Notes: generated by a model from the sequence alone, not told the origin. Positions 38,208 through 48,689 are shown, counted from the first letter of the stretch. The stretch is 64,000 nucleotides of DNA from Gemmatimonadota bacterium (GCA_041390105.1 JAWKQO010000001.1:1118001-1182000), one strand, 5' to 3'. Numbers and translations are program-made.

Positions 38208-38795
38208 TCAAACATACAAATCCTCGTCCTCGACGATCCGATGCACGCCCTCAGGCACGAGGTAGCGGATCGAGCGCCGTTCCCGGCGCCGTCGCCGGAT
38301 GTCGCTGGAGGAGATATCGATACGGGGGATCGGCACGGGGTCGATCCCAGCCTCCCCCGCCTCCGGGGGTCCGCCCTCGCCGTCGCGCGACACCACCGCC
38401 AGCCGGACGAGCTCCCTCAGCGTGCCATGCTCCTTCCAGGTGGAGAACACCTGGAACTGGTCGGCACCGACGATGAGGCTGAGGGAGTCCTCCGCATACC
38501 CCTGCGCACGCAGGGTTCGGACCGTGTCGATCGTGTAGGACGGCCCCTCCCGCTCCGTCTCCCCGGCCCAGATGCGGAACGCCGGGTTGCCCTGGATCGC
38601 CGTGGCCACCATACGCAGGCGCACAGGCGCGGAGGCGCAGGGCCCCGCAGCGCGGTGGGGTGGGCTTCCAGCGGGAATCCAGAGCACCTCGTCGAGCCCG
38701 AGGGTTTCGCAAACCGTCTCGGCCGCGATCAGATGGCCCAGATGCGGGGGATCGAACGTGCCTCCGAAGAGGCCCACCCTGCGCTTGGGGGTCAC
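38208..38795 (-). CDS. nadD: Nicotinate-nucleotide adenylyltransferase NadD
   Basis: Makes deamido-NAD from nicotinate mononucleotide and ATP. The 195 residues have the nucleotidyltransferase motif VGLFGGTFDPPHLGHLIAA, IPAGSPPHR, LIVGADQFQVFSTWKE and the C-terminal ISSSDIRRRRRE, which matches the ISSTxIR signature. Start is GTG at 38795, sharing GTGA with the bamD stop; a longer frame upstream is a bamD shadow. Confidence 0.96.
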   Translation of the reverse strand: MTPKRRVGLFGGTFDPPHLGHLIAAETVCETLGLDEVLWIPAGSPPHRAAGPCASAPVRLRMVATAIQGNPAFRIWAGETEREGPSYTIDTVRTLRAQGYAEDSLSLIVGADQFQVFSTWKEHGTLRELVRLAVVSRDGEGGPPEAGEAGIDPVPIPRIDISSSDIRRRRRERRSIRYLVPEGVHRIVEDEDLYV

Positions 38796-39544
38796 CCGGC
38801 CCCGGTGGTATCCGCCACCGCCGGGAGGGTCCGCGCCGATTCGCTCTCCGGATACTCCCGAAGGAGTCGGGTCCTCGCCTCCTCCGCCAGGTCGTCGTAG
38901 CCGATCTCGACGAACAACTCGTAGAGCCGGAGCAAGGAGCGGGGAGCGAAGGACGTCGAGGGCCAATCGCCCACCACCTGCTCATAGTAGACGCGCGCCG
39001 AGTCGAAGAAATCGCGGCTGAAATAGAACTCGCCCGTCTGGAAGCCCTTCTCGGCCAGGCGCTCCGCCATGTCCACCGCCAGGCTGTCGGCGAAGTGCCC
39101 TTCCTCGCGTCCGGGGTAGTCGTTGGCCGTGTTGCGGCAGGAGTTCAGCGCCTGAATGGTGTGCGTCTGGTCCCGCTGTGGAATCGGGGAGAGACCCACA
39201 TAGGCACGGCACACCCCCAGGGCGGCCCTGGGCTGCAGCTCTGTGCCCGGATACCGGCTGAGAATGCGGATGTACTCGGAGGCCGCGGTCAGATAGTCCT
39301 CTTTCTGGAAGTACGCGTCCGCGAGCAACAGGCGCGCTTCACCCATCCGGGTATAGTTGGGATCGAAGGAGATCAGCAGCTCCAACGCCTCCACCGCCTC
39401 AGACCACTCTCCGGCCTCGGAGGCTCGTTGCCCGAAGGCATAGAGCTCGTCGGCCGTGTAGCCTTGGAACTTTGGGGTGCTTCGGCACCCCATGCTGGCC
39501 AGCGTCAGGGCCGCCGCACCGATCAGAAGACCTGAGATCCGCAT
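38792..39544 (-). CDS. bamD: Outer membrane protein assembly factor BamD
   Basis: Lipoprotein of the BAM complex that inserts beta-barrel proteins in the outer membrane. The 250 residues begin with a lipoprotein signal (LIGAAALTLASMGC, lipobox Cys19). TPR-like repeats follow: LYAFGQRASEAGEWSEAVEAL, LLADAYFQKEDYLTAASEY, and FYFSRDFFDSARVYYEQVV with the usual PST segment. Presence of this gene shows the host is a diderm. Start ATG at 39544; translation of nadD is coupled to it. Confidence 0.92.
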   Translation of the reverse strand: MRISGLLIGAAALTLASMGCRSTPKFQGYTADELYAFGQRASEAGEWSEAVEALELLISFDPNYTRMGEARLLLADAYFQKEDYLTAASEYIRILSRYPGTELQPRAALGVCRAYVGLSPIPQRDQTHTIQALNSCRNTANDYPGREEGHFADSLAVDMAERLAEKGFQTGEFYFSRDFFDSARVYYEQVVGDWPSTSFAPRSLLRLYELFVEIGYDDLAEEARTRLLREYPESESARTLPAVADTTGAG

Positions 39545-39593
39545 CCCTTCGTGTACCCCCTGCCAACTTGTCAGGTTTCTGGTGTGCTTCCAT

Positions 39594-39611
39594 GGGAGGA
39601 TGGGCCCTCCC
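39594..39611 (-). terminator. Weak hairpin between aminotransferase and bamD
   Basis: A six-base stem (GGGAGG/CCTCCC) with loop ATGGGC lies 16 bases after the aminotransferase stop at 39628, in the 83-base gap before bamD. No T run follows. It could end the polysaccharide operon before the housekeeping genes, but the call is weak. Confidence 0.3.
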
Positions 39612-39627
39612 GCCCCCTGCTTGGGTC

Positions 39628-40752
39628 TCAGTCGTCGTGCCCGTAGAAGGCCCGGATCGCGGCGACCACCCTCTGGACGCGCTCACGGCCCAGCTCCGGA
39701 TAGATCGGGAGGCTCAGGACCTGCTCGCAGAGCGTCTCCGACACCGGGAAATCCCCGCGCTGGTAGCCCAGTCCCTCGAAGCACGGCTGCAGGTGCAGGG
39801 GGACCGGGTAATAGATCCCGGAGCCGATGCCCTCGCGCTCGAGAAAGGTCCGGAGCTCGTCTCTGCGACGCGCCCGCACCGTGTATTGGTTGTACACGTG
39901 GCGCGCCCCCTCCTCCTCCACCGGGAGAAGCAGCTCCGGGACGTCCGCCAGGCCCTCCCCATAGAGCGCCGCGTTCCGACGGCGGCCCTCGGTCCACGCC
40001 TCCAGGTGCCTCAGCTTCACCGACAGTACCGCCGCCTGCAGGGCGTCGAGGCGCGAGTTCGTGCCCACCATCTCGTGATGGTACATCTGGCGCCCCCCAT
40101 GCACTCGCAGCTTGCGAAGGCGCTCCGCCAACGCCGCATCATGCGTGGTCACGAGCCCCCCGTCGCCGAACCCTCCGAGGTTCTTGGTCGGGAAGAAGCT
40201 GAAGGCCCCGGCCCAACCCACCGATCCGGCGGCTCGACTGCGACCTTCGATCGAGCGGCTCGCGCCGATCGCCTGGGCGGCGTCCTCCAGCAGGAGCACG
40301 TCACGGGACTCCGCGAGCCGGACGAGCTCTTCCATCCGTGCCATCTGCCCGAACAGGTGGACCGGCACCACGACTCGGGTACGTGGGCTGAGCGCCGGCT
40401 CCACGGTGGAAGCATCGACGTTGAACGACAGGGGGTCCACATCACAGAACACGGGAACCAGACCGGAATTCCAGACGGCACCCGCGGTGGCGAAGAACGT
40501 GAAGGCGGGCACCACCACCTCGTCGGTGGCCTTCCCTTCCAGGGCCCGTAGCGGCAGAAGCAGCGCATCCGTACCGCTTGCACACCCGATGGCGTGCGGC
40601 ACGTCGAGCGCCATGGCCAACTCACGCTCCAACCCCTCCACGGCCGGACCCATCACGAACTGCTGGTCATCGATCACACGGGCGAGGGCCTCGGCGATCT
40701 CTGCGCGTATGGACTCGTGCTGTGCCTTCAGGTCGAGAAGTGGGACCTTCAT
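39628..40752 (-). CDS. DegT/DnrJ/EryC1 sugar aminotransferase (WbpE-like)
   Basis: PLP-dependent enzyme of 374 residues adding an amino group to a keto sugar nucleotide. Conserved blocks are MKVPLLDLKAQHESI, GCASGTDALLLPLRAL, VPAFTFFATAGAV, LLLEDAAQAIGAS, and the cofactor lysine in FSFFPTKNLGGFGDGG (Lys190). YHHEMVGTNSRLDALQAAVL and IYYPVPLHLQPCF follow. The last two blocks are strikingly like WbpE, which aminates a UDP-3-keto-GlcNAc uronic acid; other 3- or 4-aminotransferases are possible. Start ATG at 40752 shares a base with the TPR gene stop (TGATG). Confidence 0.9.
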   Translation of the reverse strand: MKVPLLDLKAQHESIRAEIAEALARVIDDQQFVMGPAVEGLERELAMALDVPHAIGCASGTDALLLPLRALEGKATDEVVVPAFTFFATAGAVWNSGLVPVFCDVDPLSFNVDASTVEPALSPRTRVVVPVHLFGQMARMEELVRLAESRDVLLLEDAAQAIGASRSIEGRSRAAGSVGWAGAFSFFPTKNLGGFGDGGLVTTHDAALAERLRKLRVHGGRQMYHHEMVGTNSRLDALQAAVLSVKLRHLEAWTEGRRRNAALYGEGLADVPELLLPVEEEGARHVYNQYTVRARRRDELRTFLEREGIGSGIYYPVPLHLQPCFEGLGYQRGDFPVSETLCEQVLSLPIYPELGRERVQRVVAAIRAFYGHDD

Positions 40753-41684
40753 CAGCACCGGCTTTCCGGAGGACGGGCACTGCCGGGTCGGCCGAAGCGG
40801 ATCTCGTCGATCCGCTGCTCGGCGCGCGCGACCAGGGGGCTGGCCCGGGAGGTGCTTTCCCGCACCACGCGGCTGAATGCATCCAAGGCCGCGGTGCACT
40901 CGCCGAGCTCGGCGAGTGCTTCGCCGAGGTCGAAATACGCCTGAGGGAGAAGGCTCTTGGGCTCACCGCGGTCGATGGTCATGCGCAGGTAGCGCAACGC
41001 CTCCTCGGGACGCCCGTCCCGCCGCATCCGACTGCCCAGCTCGAACGCGCAATTGCCGATGTGCCAGGCGGCCTCGGCCCTGCCACTGCGCGAGGCCCGC
41101 GAAGAGTACTGACCGAAGAACGAGAGCGCCCGCGCGCAGTCCCCGACCTCCTCGTACGCCAGCCCGATCTCCATGAGCACCGGAGTCGTCTGATCGGCGG
41201 GCAAGGTGCTGAGGGCCCGCTGGAACAAGGGAAGGGCTCTTTCGAACTCGCGAAGTCGTACCAGGTGACGGGCCAGGGGCAAGGCGAGGCGCCCCATCCC
41301 CACACCGGGCTGCAGCTCCGCGGCCAACTCGAGCGACTGGGCCACCCCGTACTGATCGCCGCGCTCCTCCGCTCTCCGGGCCAACCAGAGCAGGTCGGCC
41401 ACCGCCTGATCCGCCGACTTTGGCCGCACCTCCACTGCCTGGCGGTACACGGACCCGGCGTCGTCGACCCGGTTGAGCTCGGCATACGCATGCGCGACCC
41501 GCAGCAGGATGTCCGGGTCGTCGCCCCCCCTCAGGGCCAGGCGATACTCGGCCAGAGCCCGCTCGAAGTCACCGTCGGCCCAGGCCACGTCCCCGCGTTC
41601 CACAGCGCCGTCCTCACCGACCGAGCCGCCGCAGCCGCCCAGGAGCAGGAGACCTGCAAGGACGAGCCCCCGCGCCCCACTCAT
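40752..41684 (-). CDS. TPR-repeat lipoprotein
   Basis: Envelope protein of 310 residues with a lipoprotein signal (LVLAGLLLLGGC, lipobox Cys). It has about six tetratricopeptide-like helical pairs, for example GDVAWADGDFERALAEYRLAL, VAHAYAELNRVDDAGSVYRQA, REFERALPLFQRAL and FDLGEALAELGECTAALDAF. TPR lipoproteins serve as scaffolds, and several are known in exopolysaccharide secretion. Its overlaps with a second TPR gene upstream (ATGA) and with the aminotransferase downstream (TGATG) place it in the polysaccharide operon. Specific function is unknown. Confidence 0.82.
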   Translation of the reverse strand: MSGARGLVLAGLLLLGGCGGSVGEDGAVERGDVAWADGDFERALAEYRLALRGGDDPDILLRVAHAYAELNRVDDAGSVYRQAVEVRPKSADQAVADLLWLARRAEERGDQYGVAQSLELAAELQPGVGMGRLALPLARHLVRLREFERALPLFQRALSTLPADQTTPVLMEIGLAYEEVGDCARALSFFGQYSSRASRSGRAEAAWHIGNCAFELGSRMRRDGRPEEALRYLRMTIDRGEPKSLLPQAYFDLGEALAELGECTAALDAFSRVVRESTSRASPLVARAEQRIDEIRFGRPGSARPPESRC

Positions 41685-42379
41685 CGGGCCGACTCCGCGA
41701 AGCCCACCGCAGCCAGATAGGCGCGCGCCCGCACGTCGGTGGGGTCCTCCTCGATGCAGCGGGCCCACTCCTCGCGGGCTCGACCCAGATCGCCCATGCG
41801 GTAGTGCACGATCCCCAGATGGAGCCGGACGCCCGGCAACTCCGGGTTCCGCTCCAGAATCGCCTCCAGCTCTACACGGCTGCGGGCGAGCTGGTCGAGG
41901 GCCAGATAGGTCTCGCCCAGGCGGGCGCGGATGTCGAGGAAGGCCGGCCGCAGCTCCAGGGCAGCTCGGTACTCGTGCGACGCTCGCTCGTGCTCGCCGG
42001 CCACGCGATAGAGGTCCCCCAGGCGGGCGTGGGCATCGGCGATGCGGGACCCGACCGGTCCCAGCGGCTCATCCCGGGACAGGGCCAACTCGGCCACCTG
42101 CTGGAAGGCCTCACCGGAGGCCTCGTAGCGACCCAATTCGGACAGGACGATGGCGCGGTTCAGCTGGGCTTCGAGATACTCGGGGTTGATCTGCAGGGCA
42201 CGATCGAACGCGGCCACAGATTCGTCGAGCTGATCCAGGAGGGCCAGGCAGATGCCGGCCCGGTTGTGGAGATCCGCGTACCGTGGATGGCGGACCAGGG
42301 AGCGCTGACACTCGCCCAGGACGGCCAGGAGGTCTTCCCGGTCCCAGGCCCCGTCGAGCGGAGAGGTCGGCCCCGTCAT
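41681..42379 (-). CDS. TPR-repeat protein, probably cytoplasmic
   Basis: A 232-residue protein made almost wholly of TPR units: LHNRAGICLALLDQLDESVAAF, QLNRAIVLSELGRYEASGEAF, ARLGDLYRVAGEHERASHEYRA, ARLGETYLALDQLARSRVELEA and LHLGIVHYRMGDLGRAREEW. No signal peptide or membrane segment is visible, unlike the TPR lipoprotein it overlaps. It probably mediates protein contacts; I cannot name a partner. A 60-base gap with a hairpin separates it from the epimerase upstream. Confidence 0.8.
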   Translation of the reverse strand: MTGPTSPLDGAWDREDLLAVLGECQRSLVRHPRYADLHNRAGICLALLDQLDESVAAFDRALQINPEYLEAQLNRAIVLSELGRYEASGEAFQQVAELALSRDEPLGPVGSRIADAHARLGDLYRVAGEHERASHEYRAALELRPAFLDIRARLGETYLALDQLARSRVELEAILERNPELPGVRLHLGIVHYRMGDLGRAREEWARCIEEDPTDVRARAYLAAVGFAESAR

Positions 42380-42408
42380 CCAGCGGCTCTCAGGTCAGAA
42401 GGTCCATC

Positions 42409-42428
42409 CCGGAAACCACTGTTTCCGG
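42409..42428 (-). terminator. Terminator-like perfect hairpin after the 4-epimerase
   Basis: An eight-base perfect inverted repeat (CCGGAAAC/GTTTCCGG) with loop CACT begins 11 bases after the epimerase stop at 42440, within the 60-base gap before the TPR gene. No T run follows on the minus strand. It is the cleanest hairpin in the window. Confidence 0.42.
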
Positions 42429-42439
42429 CGACGGGCGTC

Positions 42440-43393
42440 CTACCCCCGGAACCAGTCGCAGGTCCGCCTCAAGCCCTCGCGCAGCCCGACCTTGGGCTCA
42501 TAGCCCAGCTGCTCCCTTCCCTTGCTGAGATCGGCGAGGGAGTCGCGAACATCCCCGCTGCGCACCTCCCCGTGCACGGCGTCTACCGCCGCTCCCGTGG
42601 CGCGTTGGACCTCGCGCCAGAGGTCGAGCACCGAGATGCGCTCCCCTCCCCCGACATTGAACACCTCACCGGACACGGCCTGCGCGGGGCGCGAGCACGC
42701 GAGCAGGTTGGCCTGCACCGCGTTGTCGATGTAGGTGAAGTCCCGGGTCTGACCGCCGTCGCCATGGATGGTCGGGGAGCGCCCTTCCAGGGCCAGCGTG
42801 ATGAAGAGGGGAATCACCGCTGAATACTGCGAGTGGGGATCCTGACGCGGCCCGAAGATATTGAAGTAGCGCAAGGCCACCGTCTCCAGTCCCATCACGT
42901 CGGCGAACACCCGGCAATACATCTCGCCCGTGTACTTGGCGACGGCGTACGGGGAGAGGGGCTTGGCGGGCATGTCTTCCCGCTTGGGGAGCACAGGGGT
43001 GTTTCCGTACGCCGAGCTGGACCCCGCGTAGACGAAGCGCTTCACGCCGGCCTCTTTCGCCGCCACCAACAGGTTCAGGGTCCCGGTGGCTCCAGCCGCG
43101 TGCGAGGCGAGGGGGTCGCGGATGCTCCGTGGTACCGAGGGCAGAGCGGCCTGATGGAGGACGTAGTCGACGCCCGCGCTGACCGCTCGACACTGGTCCG
43201 CGTCGACGATCGTGCCCTCGATCAGCTCGATCCGGTCGAGCCAGGGCTCGATGTTCTCACGGCGACCCGAGGAGAAGTCGTCGATGACCCGCACCCGCGC
43301 GCCCCCTGTCACCAGGGTTTCCACGAGGTGTGAGCCGACGAATCCTGCCCCGCCGGTTACCAGGTATCGCGCGTTCGCTTGGACCAGAGACAT
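42440..43393 (-). CDS. UDP-hexose/UDP-GlcNAc 4-epimerase (WbpP/TviC-like SDR)
   Basis: Extended SDR of 317 residues that interconverts gluco- and galacto- UDP-sugars. It shows the NAD motif YLVTGGAGFVGSHLVETL, LHQAALPSVPRSIRDPLAS, SSSAYGNTPVLPKRED, the catalytic YAVAK, and LRYFNIFGPRQDPHSQYSAVIP followed by GDGGQTRDFTYI. The HQAALPSVPRS and FGPRQDP blocks are those of WbpP/TviC epimerases that prefer N-acetylated sugars. Together with the UDP-HexNAc dehydrogenase at 51659-52966 it could make UDP-GalNAcA. Start is ATG at 43393. Confidence 0.9.
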   Translation of the reverse strand: MSLVQANARYLVTGGAGFVGSHLVETLVTGGARVRVIDDFSSGRRENIEPWLDRIELIEGTIVDADQCRAVSAGVDYVLHQAALPSVPRSIRDPLASHAAGATGTLNLLVAAKEAGVKRFVYAGSSSAYGNTPVLPKREDMPAKPLSPYAVAKYTGEMYCRVFADVMGLETVALRYFNIFGPRQDPHSQYSAVIPLFITLALEGRSPTIHGDGGQTRDFTYIDNAVQANLLACSRPAQAVSGEVFNVGGGERISVLDLWREVQRATGAAVDAVHGEVRSGDVRDSLADLSKGREQLGYEPKVGLREGLRRTCDWFRG

Positions 43394-43411
43394 GGACCTT
43401 CCGGAGCGAGC

Positions 43412-44370
43412 TCAGCCCAGGGTGCGCGCACGCGATCCGGCGCGCTCCAGGACCGATCGAAAATAGGGGATCGTCTTGCGCAGCCCAGACCGCAGATCCA
43501 CCTGCGGGGACCAGCCCAGCTCCGAACGGGCAACCGTAATGTCCGGCTGCCGCACGCGCGGGTCGTCCACCGGTAGGGGCAGCGTGACGATCGCGGACGG
43601 GCTGCCGGTCTCCTCCAGCACCAGCTCGGCCAGCTTCCGCACGGTGAATTCGTCCGGGTTCCCGACGTTGGTCGGCAAGACCCGGTCGGAGTGGAAGAGG
43701 CGATAGATCCCGTCCACCTCATCGTCCACGTAGCAGAACGAGCGCGTCTGGGAACCGTCACCGTACACGGTCAGCGGCTCACCGTTCAGGGCCTGCACGA
43801 TGAAGTTCGACACCACCCGCCCGTCCGCGGGACGCATGCGCGGACCGTAGGTATTGAAGATCCGGACGATGCGGGTGTCGATGCCGTGCACGCGGTGATA
43901 CGCCATGGTCATCGCCTCGGCGAAGCGCTTGGCTTCGTCGTAGACACCGCGGGGTCCCACCGGATTCACGTTGCCCCAATAGGTCTCCGGCTGCGGATGC
44001 ACCAGGGGATCCCCGTAGACCTCGGACGTAGACGCGAGCAGGTAGCGAGCCGACTTGGCCCGAGCCAGCCCCAAGGTGTTGTGCGTGCCCAGGCTCCCGA
44101 CCTTCAACGTCTGGATGGGCAGCTCCAGATAGTCGATGGGACTGGCGGGAGACGCGAAATGCAGGACGCCGTCGAGGTCCTCGTCCACGTAGAGCGGTTT
44201 GGAAACGTCCTGCTCGATGAAGCGGAAGCGTGGCTCGTCGGAGAGACGCTCCACGTTGTCCCGCGACCCGGTCACGAAGTTGTCCACGCCCAGGACCTCA
44301 TGGCCGTCGGCCAGGAAGCGGTCCACCAGGTGGGATCCCAGGAAGCCGGCCGCTCCGGTGATGAGCACTT

Positions 44371-44374
<4 letters not shown>
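43412..44374 (-). CDS. uxs: UDP-glucuronate decarboxylase (UDP-xylose synthase)
   Basis: NAD-dependent SDR that decarboxylates UDP-GlcA to UDP-xylose. The 320 residues match the family closely: VLITGAAGFLGSHLVDRFL, HFASPASPIDYLELPIQTL, ASTSEVYGDPLVHPQPE, YWGNVNPVGPRGVYDEAKRF with the catalytic Tyr and Lys, IVRIFNTYGPRMRPADGRVV and YGDGSQTRSFCYVDDEVDG. Start ATG at 44374 overlaps the ugd stop (ATGA), so the UDP-GlcA producer and consumer are co-translated. Confidence 0.96.
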
Positions 44375-45690
<1,316 letters not shown>

Positions 45691-45750
45691 TCCGAACGTC
45701 CTTTCCCTGCCTCGTGCCTGGATGCGCGCAACGGCCCGCGGGGAGCAAGA

Positions 45751-47637
45751 TTAGTGCCGCATGAATCCAACAGATGGCCCGTCGGGCTCGGCCGTACCAC
45801 GCACTCCCAGCGCGTCCAGAGAGACCGTCAGGCGGTATACGGGCAGGGGCTGCCGGTCGAGGCGTCGCCGGATCGATTCCAGGGAATCCTCGGGCCGTGG
45901 GTCTCCGCCCTCCATTACCACGATGGCCCCCGCAGACACGGCGGCCAAGGCCGCTTCCAGCCCCCCGTCCCCCCCGAAGCGGGGCACCCCCAGGACGCTT
46001 CCGGAGCGTCCGCCCTCCAGGTCGACGAAGGCCACGGGAGCCAGCCCCGTCCGCGGTGCACTCCGGAGGTGGGCCAGCAAGACGGGCAGATGGGCGCTCC
46101 GCCCCACGACCAGGGTCGGGATGCGGGCGCCCTCCAACCGCCTCCCCGCTGCCTGGAAGAGTCGAAACGACATGCGGGCGGCCCCGGTGAGCGTCGTGGC
46201 GAGCACCAGGTCGATGAGCACGACGCCCCGGGAAAGACCGGGCCCCAGAACGAACCAGGCCCCCGCGAAGAAGAGCAGCGAGCCCAGGCCGTTGGCCCTG
46301 AGCAGGCTCCCCGAGGAAGACAGGCCGAAGTAGCGAAGATCCTCGCGGTACACTCCCAGGGCCGCGAAGGCGGCGGCCTTGGCCACGATCAAGAGCGGGA
46401 GTGACCCGGCGAGGTAGCCGATCTCCACGGAGCGGGCAGAGGCTTCCCAGCGCAGCTGGTAGGCCGCGTAGTAGGCGGCCGTGAACAGGACCGCATCGAG
46501 GGCGAGGAGAAACAGCGGGGTGTGGGCAAGACCCAGGAGCACGGATGCCACCTTGCCGCGGGCTCCCAGTTCGGCCCCCCCCGCGTCCCGGGGGTCGCCC
46601 ACGCCCAGGAGGAACGCTCCGAACAGCGACAGCGCCACCAGTAGCACGCCCCCCAGGACATACGCCACGGCCGGGTCCGTCGTGCGGAAGAGCAGGCCCA
46701 CCCCACCCCCGGCGGCGGCCAGGCCCCACAGGACCCGCACCGCCCGCCGCTCCGGAACTCCCAACGCCACCAGACGATGAGAGGTATGGTCCCGCCCCCC
46801 CACGTAGAAGGGGCGTCCAGCGGCCAGTCGACCCGCCGTCACCAACGCGGTATCGAGGATCGGCACCGCGAGGATGAGCATGGGAAGGGCGATCACGGAG
46901 AACAGCCCCCGGGACAGGCCCGGTGCCGGGGCCAGCGCCAGGCCGCCCAGGAAGATCCCGAGGAACAGCGCCCCGGAATCGCCCATGAAGATCGACGCCG
47001 GGTGCACGTTGTAGACGAGGAACCCGACGACCGCGCCCACCAGCGCGAAGGCGAGCACGGCGAAGGGGATCTGTCCTCCCATCAGAAACAGGACACCGAG
47101 GAAGGCGGCCGCGATCGCGGTGACCCCGCCCGCGAGGCCGTCCATGTTGTCCAGCAGGTTCAGCGCGTTGGTCATGCCTACGAACCAGAACAGCGACAAC
47201 AACACGTCCAGCGGTGCCCTATCGAACAAACGGAACGAGATCCCGGCCGACACCAGCGCGACCGCGGCCAGGAGTTGGAGCACCAGTTTCGGACCCGGCA
47301 TCACCGGCTCCAGGTCGTCGCGCAGCCCGGTGAAGAACATCAGGAGACCCGCCCCGGCCAGGGCCAGTAGCCGGCGGCCGTTGGTCCCGGTCAGCCATTC
47401 CGGGTCCAGATGGCCGCCAAGCGCCAACAGCCCGATGCCCAGAGCCGCAGCCGACAGGAAGCCGAGCAGGATCGCGACGCCCCCCAGATACGGCGTCGCC
47501 CGCTCGGACCAGCGGTCGGAGCGGACTCCCTGGAGCCACCCGCCCGAGACCGACAGGCGGCGCACCAGCGGCGTCGCCAGCACAGCCACGGCAAAGCCCG
47601 AGACCGCGACCGCGAGCAGAATGAATGCGTCGATCAC
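45751..47637 (-). CDS. WecA/MraY-family phosphoglycosyltransferase fused to a CapD-type N-terminal module
   Basis: Predicted initiating enzyme that loads a HexNAc-1-phosphate onto undecaprenyl phosphate. The N-terminal ~350 residues are a polytopic WecA/TagO-type domain with TPYLGGVAILLGF, LNLLDNMDGLAGGVTAIAA (catalytic Asp cluster), NVHPASIFMGDSGALFLG and the His motif GRDHTSHRLVALG. The remaining ~270 residues resemble the membrane helices plus Rossmann (CoA_binding_3) module seen at the N-terminus of CapD/FlaA1-type and WcaJ-type proteins (LRWEASARSVEIGYLAG, then IPTLVVGRSAHLPVLLAHL). No SDR catalytic domain or sugar-phosphate transferase domain follows. Start is GTG at 47637, overlapping the rmlB stop (GTGA). 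Confidence 0.9.
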   Translation of the reverse strand: MIDAFILLAVAVSGFAVAVLATPLVRRLSVSGGWLQGVRSDRWSERATPYLGGVAILLGFLSAAALGIGLLALGGHLDPEWLTGTNGRRLLALAGAGLLMFFTGLRDDLEPVMPGPKLVLQLLAAVALVSAGISFRLFDRAPLDVLLSLFWFVGMTNALNLLDNMDGLAGGVTAIAAAFLGVLFLMGGQIPFAVLAFALVGAVVGFLVYNVHPASIFMGDSGALFLGIFLGGLALAPAPGLSRGLFSVIALPMLILAVPILDTALVTAGRLAAGRPFYVGGRDHTSHRLVALGVPERRAVRVLWGLAAAGGGVGLLFRTTDPAVAYVLGGVLLVALSLFGAFLLGVGDPRDAGGAELGARGKVASVLLGLAHTPLFLLALDAVLFTAAYYAAYQLRWEASARSVEIGYLAGSLPLLIVAKAAAFAALGVYREDLRYFGLSSSGSLLRANGLGSLLFFAGAWFVLGPGLSRGVVLIDLVLATTLTGAARMSFRLFQAAGRRLEGARIPTLVVGRSAHLPVLLAHLRSAPRTGLAPVAFVDLEGGRSGSVLGVPRFGGDGGLEAALAAVSAGAIVVMEGGDPRPEDSLESIRRRLDRQPLPVYRLTVSLDALGVRGTAEPDGPSVGFMRH

Positions 47638-48689
47638 GGCTGCGCGCTCAACGTGGACCGGCCGCCGGGACCATAGAGCGCTTCGTAGTAGTCCTGGTAG
47701 CTTCCGTCTCGCACCCGACGCCACCAGGTCTCGTGGTGCACGTACCAGTCCACCGTGCTGCGCAGGCCCTGCTCGAACGGAACCACCGGAGCCCATCCCA
47801 ACTCTTCGGCCGACCCACTCCAATCGATCGCGTAGCGCCGGTCGTGCCCCGGTCGATCCGGCACGAAGGCTAAACGGTCTCGACCCACGCCCAACCGATC
47901 GGCGATCGCTTCGACGACCTCCAGGTTGGTGCGCTCTGCGTCTCCCCCGAAGTGGTAGACGCGACCGGCGCTGCCGCGCTCGAGTACCGCGAGAACGCCC
48001 CGGCAGTGGTCGTCCACATGGATCCAATCACGGATGTGGAGACCGTCGCCGTAGATCGGCAGCCCCTTCCCCTCCAACGCGTTGGTGACCATCAGGGGGA
48101 TGAGCTTCTCCGGGAATTGGTAGGGGCCGTAGTTGTTGGAGCAGCGTGTGACCCGGACATCCACCCCGTGGGTGCGCTGATAGGCGAGTGCGATCAGGTC
48201 TCCCGCAGCCTTGCTGGCGGCGTACGGGGAGCGTGGCGCCAGAGGAGTGGAGGGGTGGAAGCGCTCGCGGGGCCCCGTCGCGCGGGGGTCCTGCCAGGGA
48301 AGCTCGCCGTAGACCTCGTCGGTCGAGACCAGCACGACGGGGAGACCTCCGCGCCTGCGCACGCTGGCGAGCAGGGTCTCCGTGCCGACCACGTTCGTAC
48401 GAATGAAGTCGGTTGCGGAAGCGATGGAGCGATCGACGTGCGATTCGGCCGCGAGATGCAGAACCGCGTCGGCATCCTCCAGAACCGCCTCCAGGCAGGT
48501 CCGATCCGCCACGTCCCCGTGCACGAACGCGTAGTGCGGATGCTCGTCGACGCCCGTCAGATTCTCCAGATTCCCCGCGTAGGTGAGCAGATCGAGGTTG
48601 ACCACCTCCCACTGGGGCCGCTCCCGCAGGATCAGGCGCACGAGGTTGGAGCCGATGAAACCGGCTCCCCCGGTGACGACGACCTTCAT
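47634..48689 (-). CDS. rmlB: dTDP-glucose 4,6-dehydratase
   Basis: Second step of dTDP-rhamnose synthesis. The 351 residues show KVVVTGGAGFIGSNLVRLIL, LDLLTYAGNLENLTGV, HLAAESHVDRSIASATDFI, VSTDEVYGEL, the catalytic YAASKAAGDLI, TRCSNNYGPYQFPEKLIPL and GDGLHIRDWIHVDDHC, all family blocks. Start ATG at 48689 overlaps the rmlA stop (ATGA). Confidence 0.97.
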   Translation of the reverse strand: MKVVVTGGAGFIGSNLVRLILRERPQWEVVNLDLLTYAGNLENLTGVDEHPHYAFVHGDVADRTCLEAVLEDADAVLHLAAESHVDRSIASATDFIRTNVVGTETLLASVRRRGGLPVVLVSTDEVYGELPWQDPRATGPRERFHPSTPLAPRSPYAASKAAGDLIALAYQRTHGVDVRVTRCSNNYGPYQFPEKLIPLMVTNALEGKGLPIYGDGLHIRDWIHVDDHCRGVLAVLERGSAGRVYHFGGDAERTNLEVVEAIADRLGVGRDRLAFVPDRPGHDRRYAIDWSGSAEELGWAPVVPFEQGLRSTVDWYVHHETWWRRVRDGSYQDYYEALYGPGGRSTLSAQP

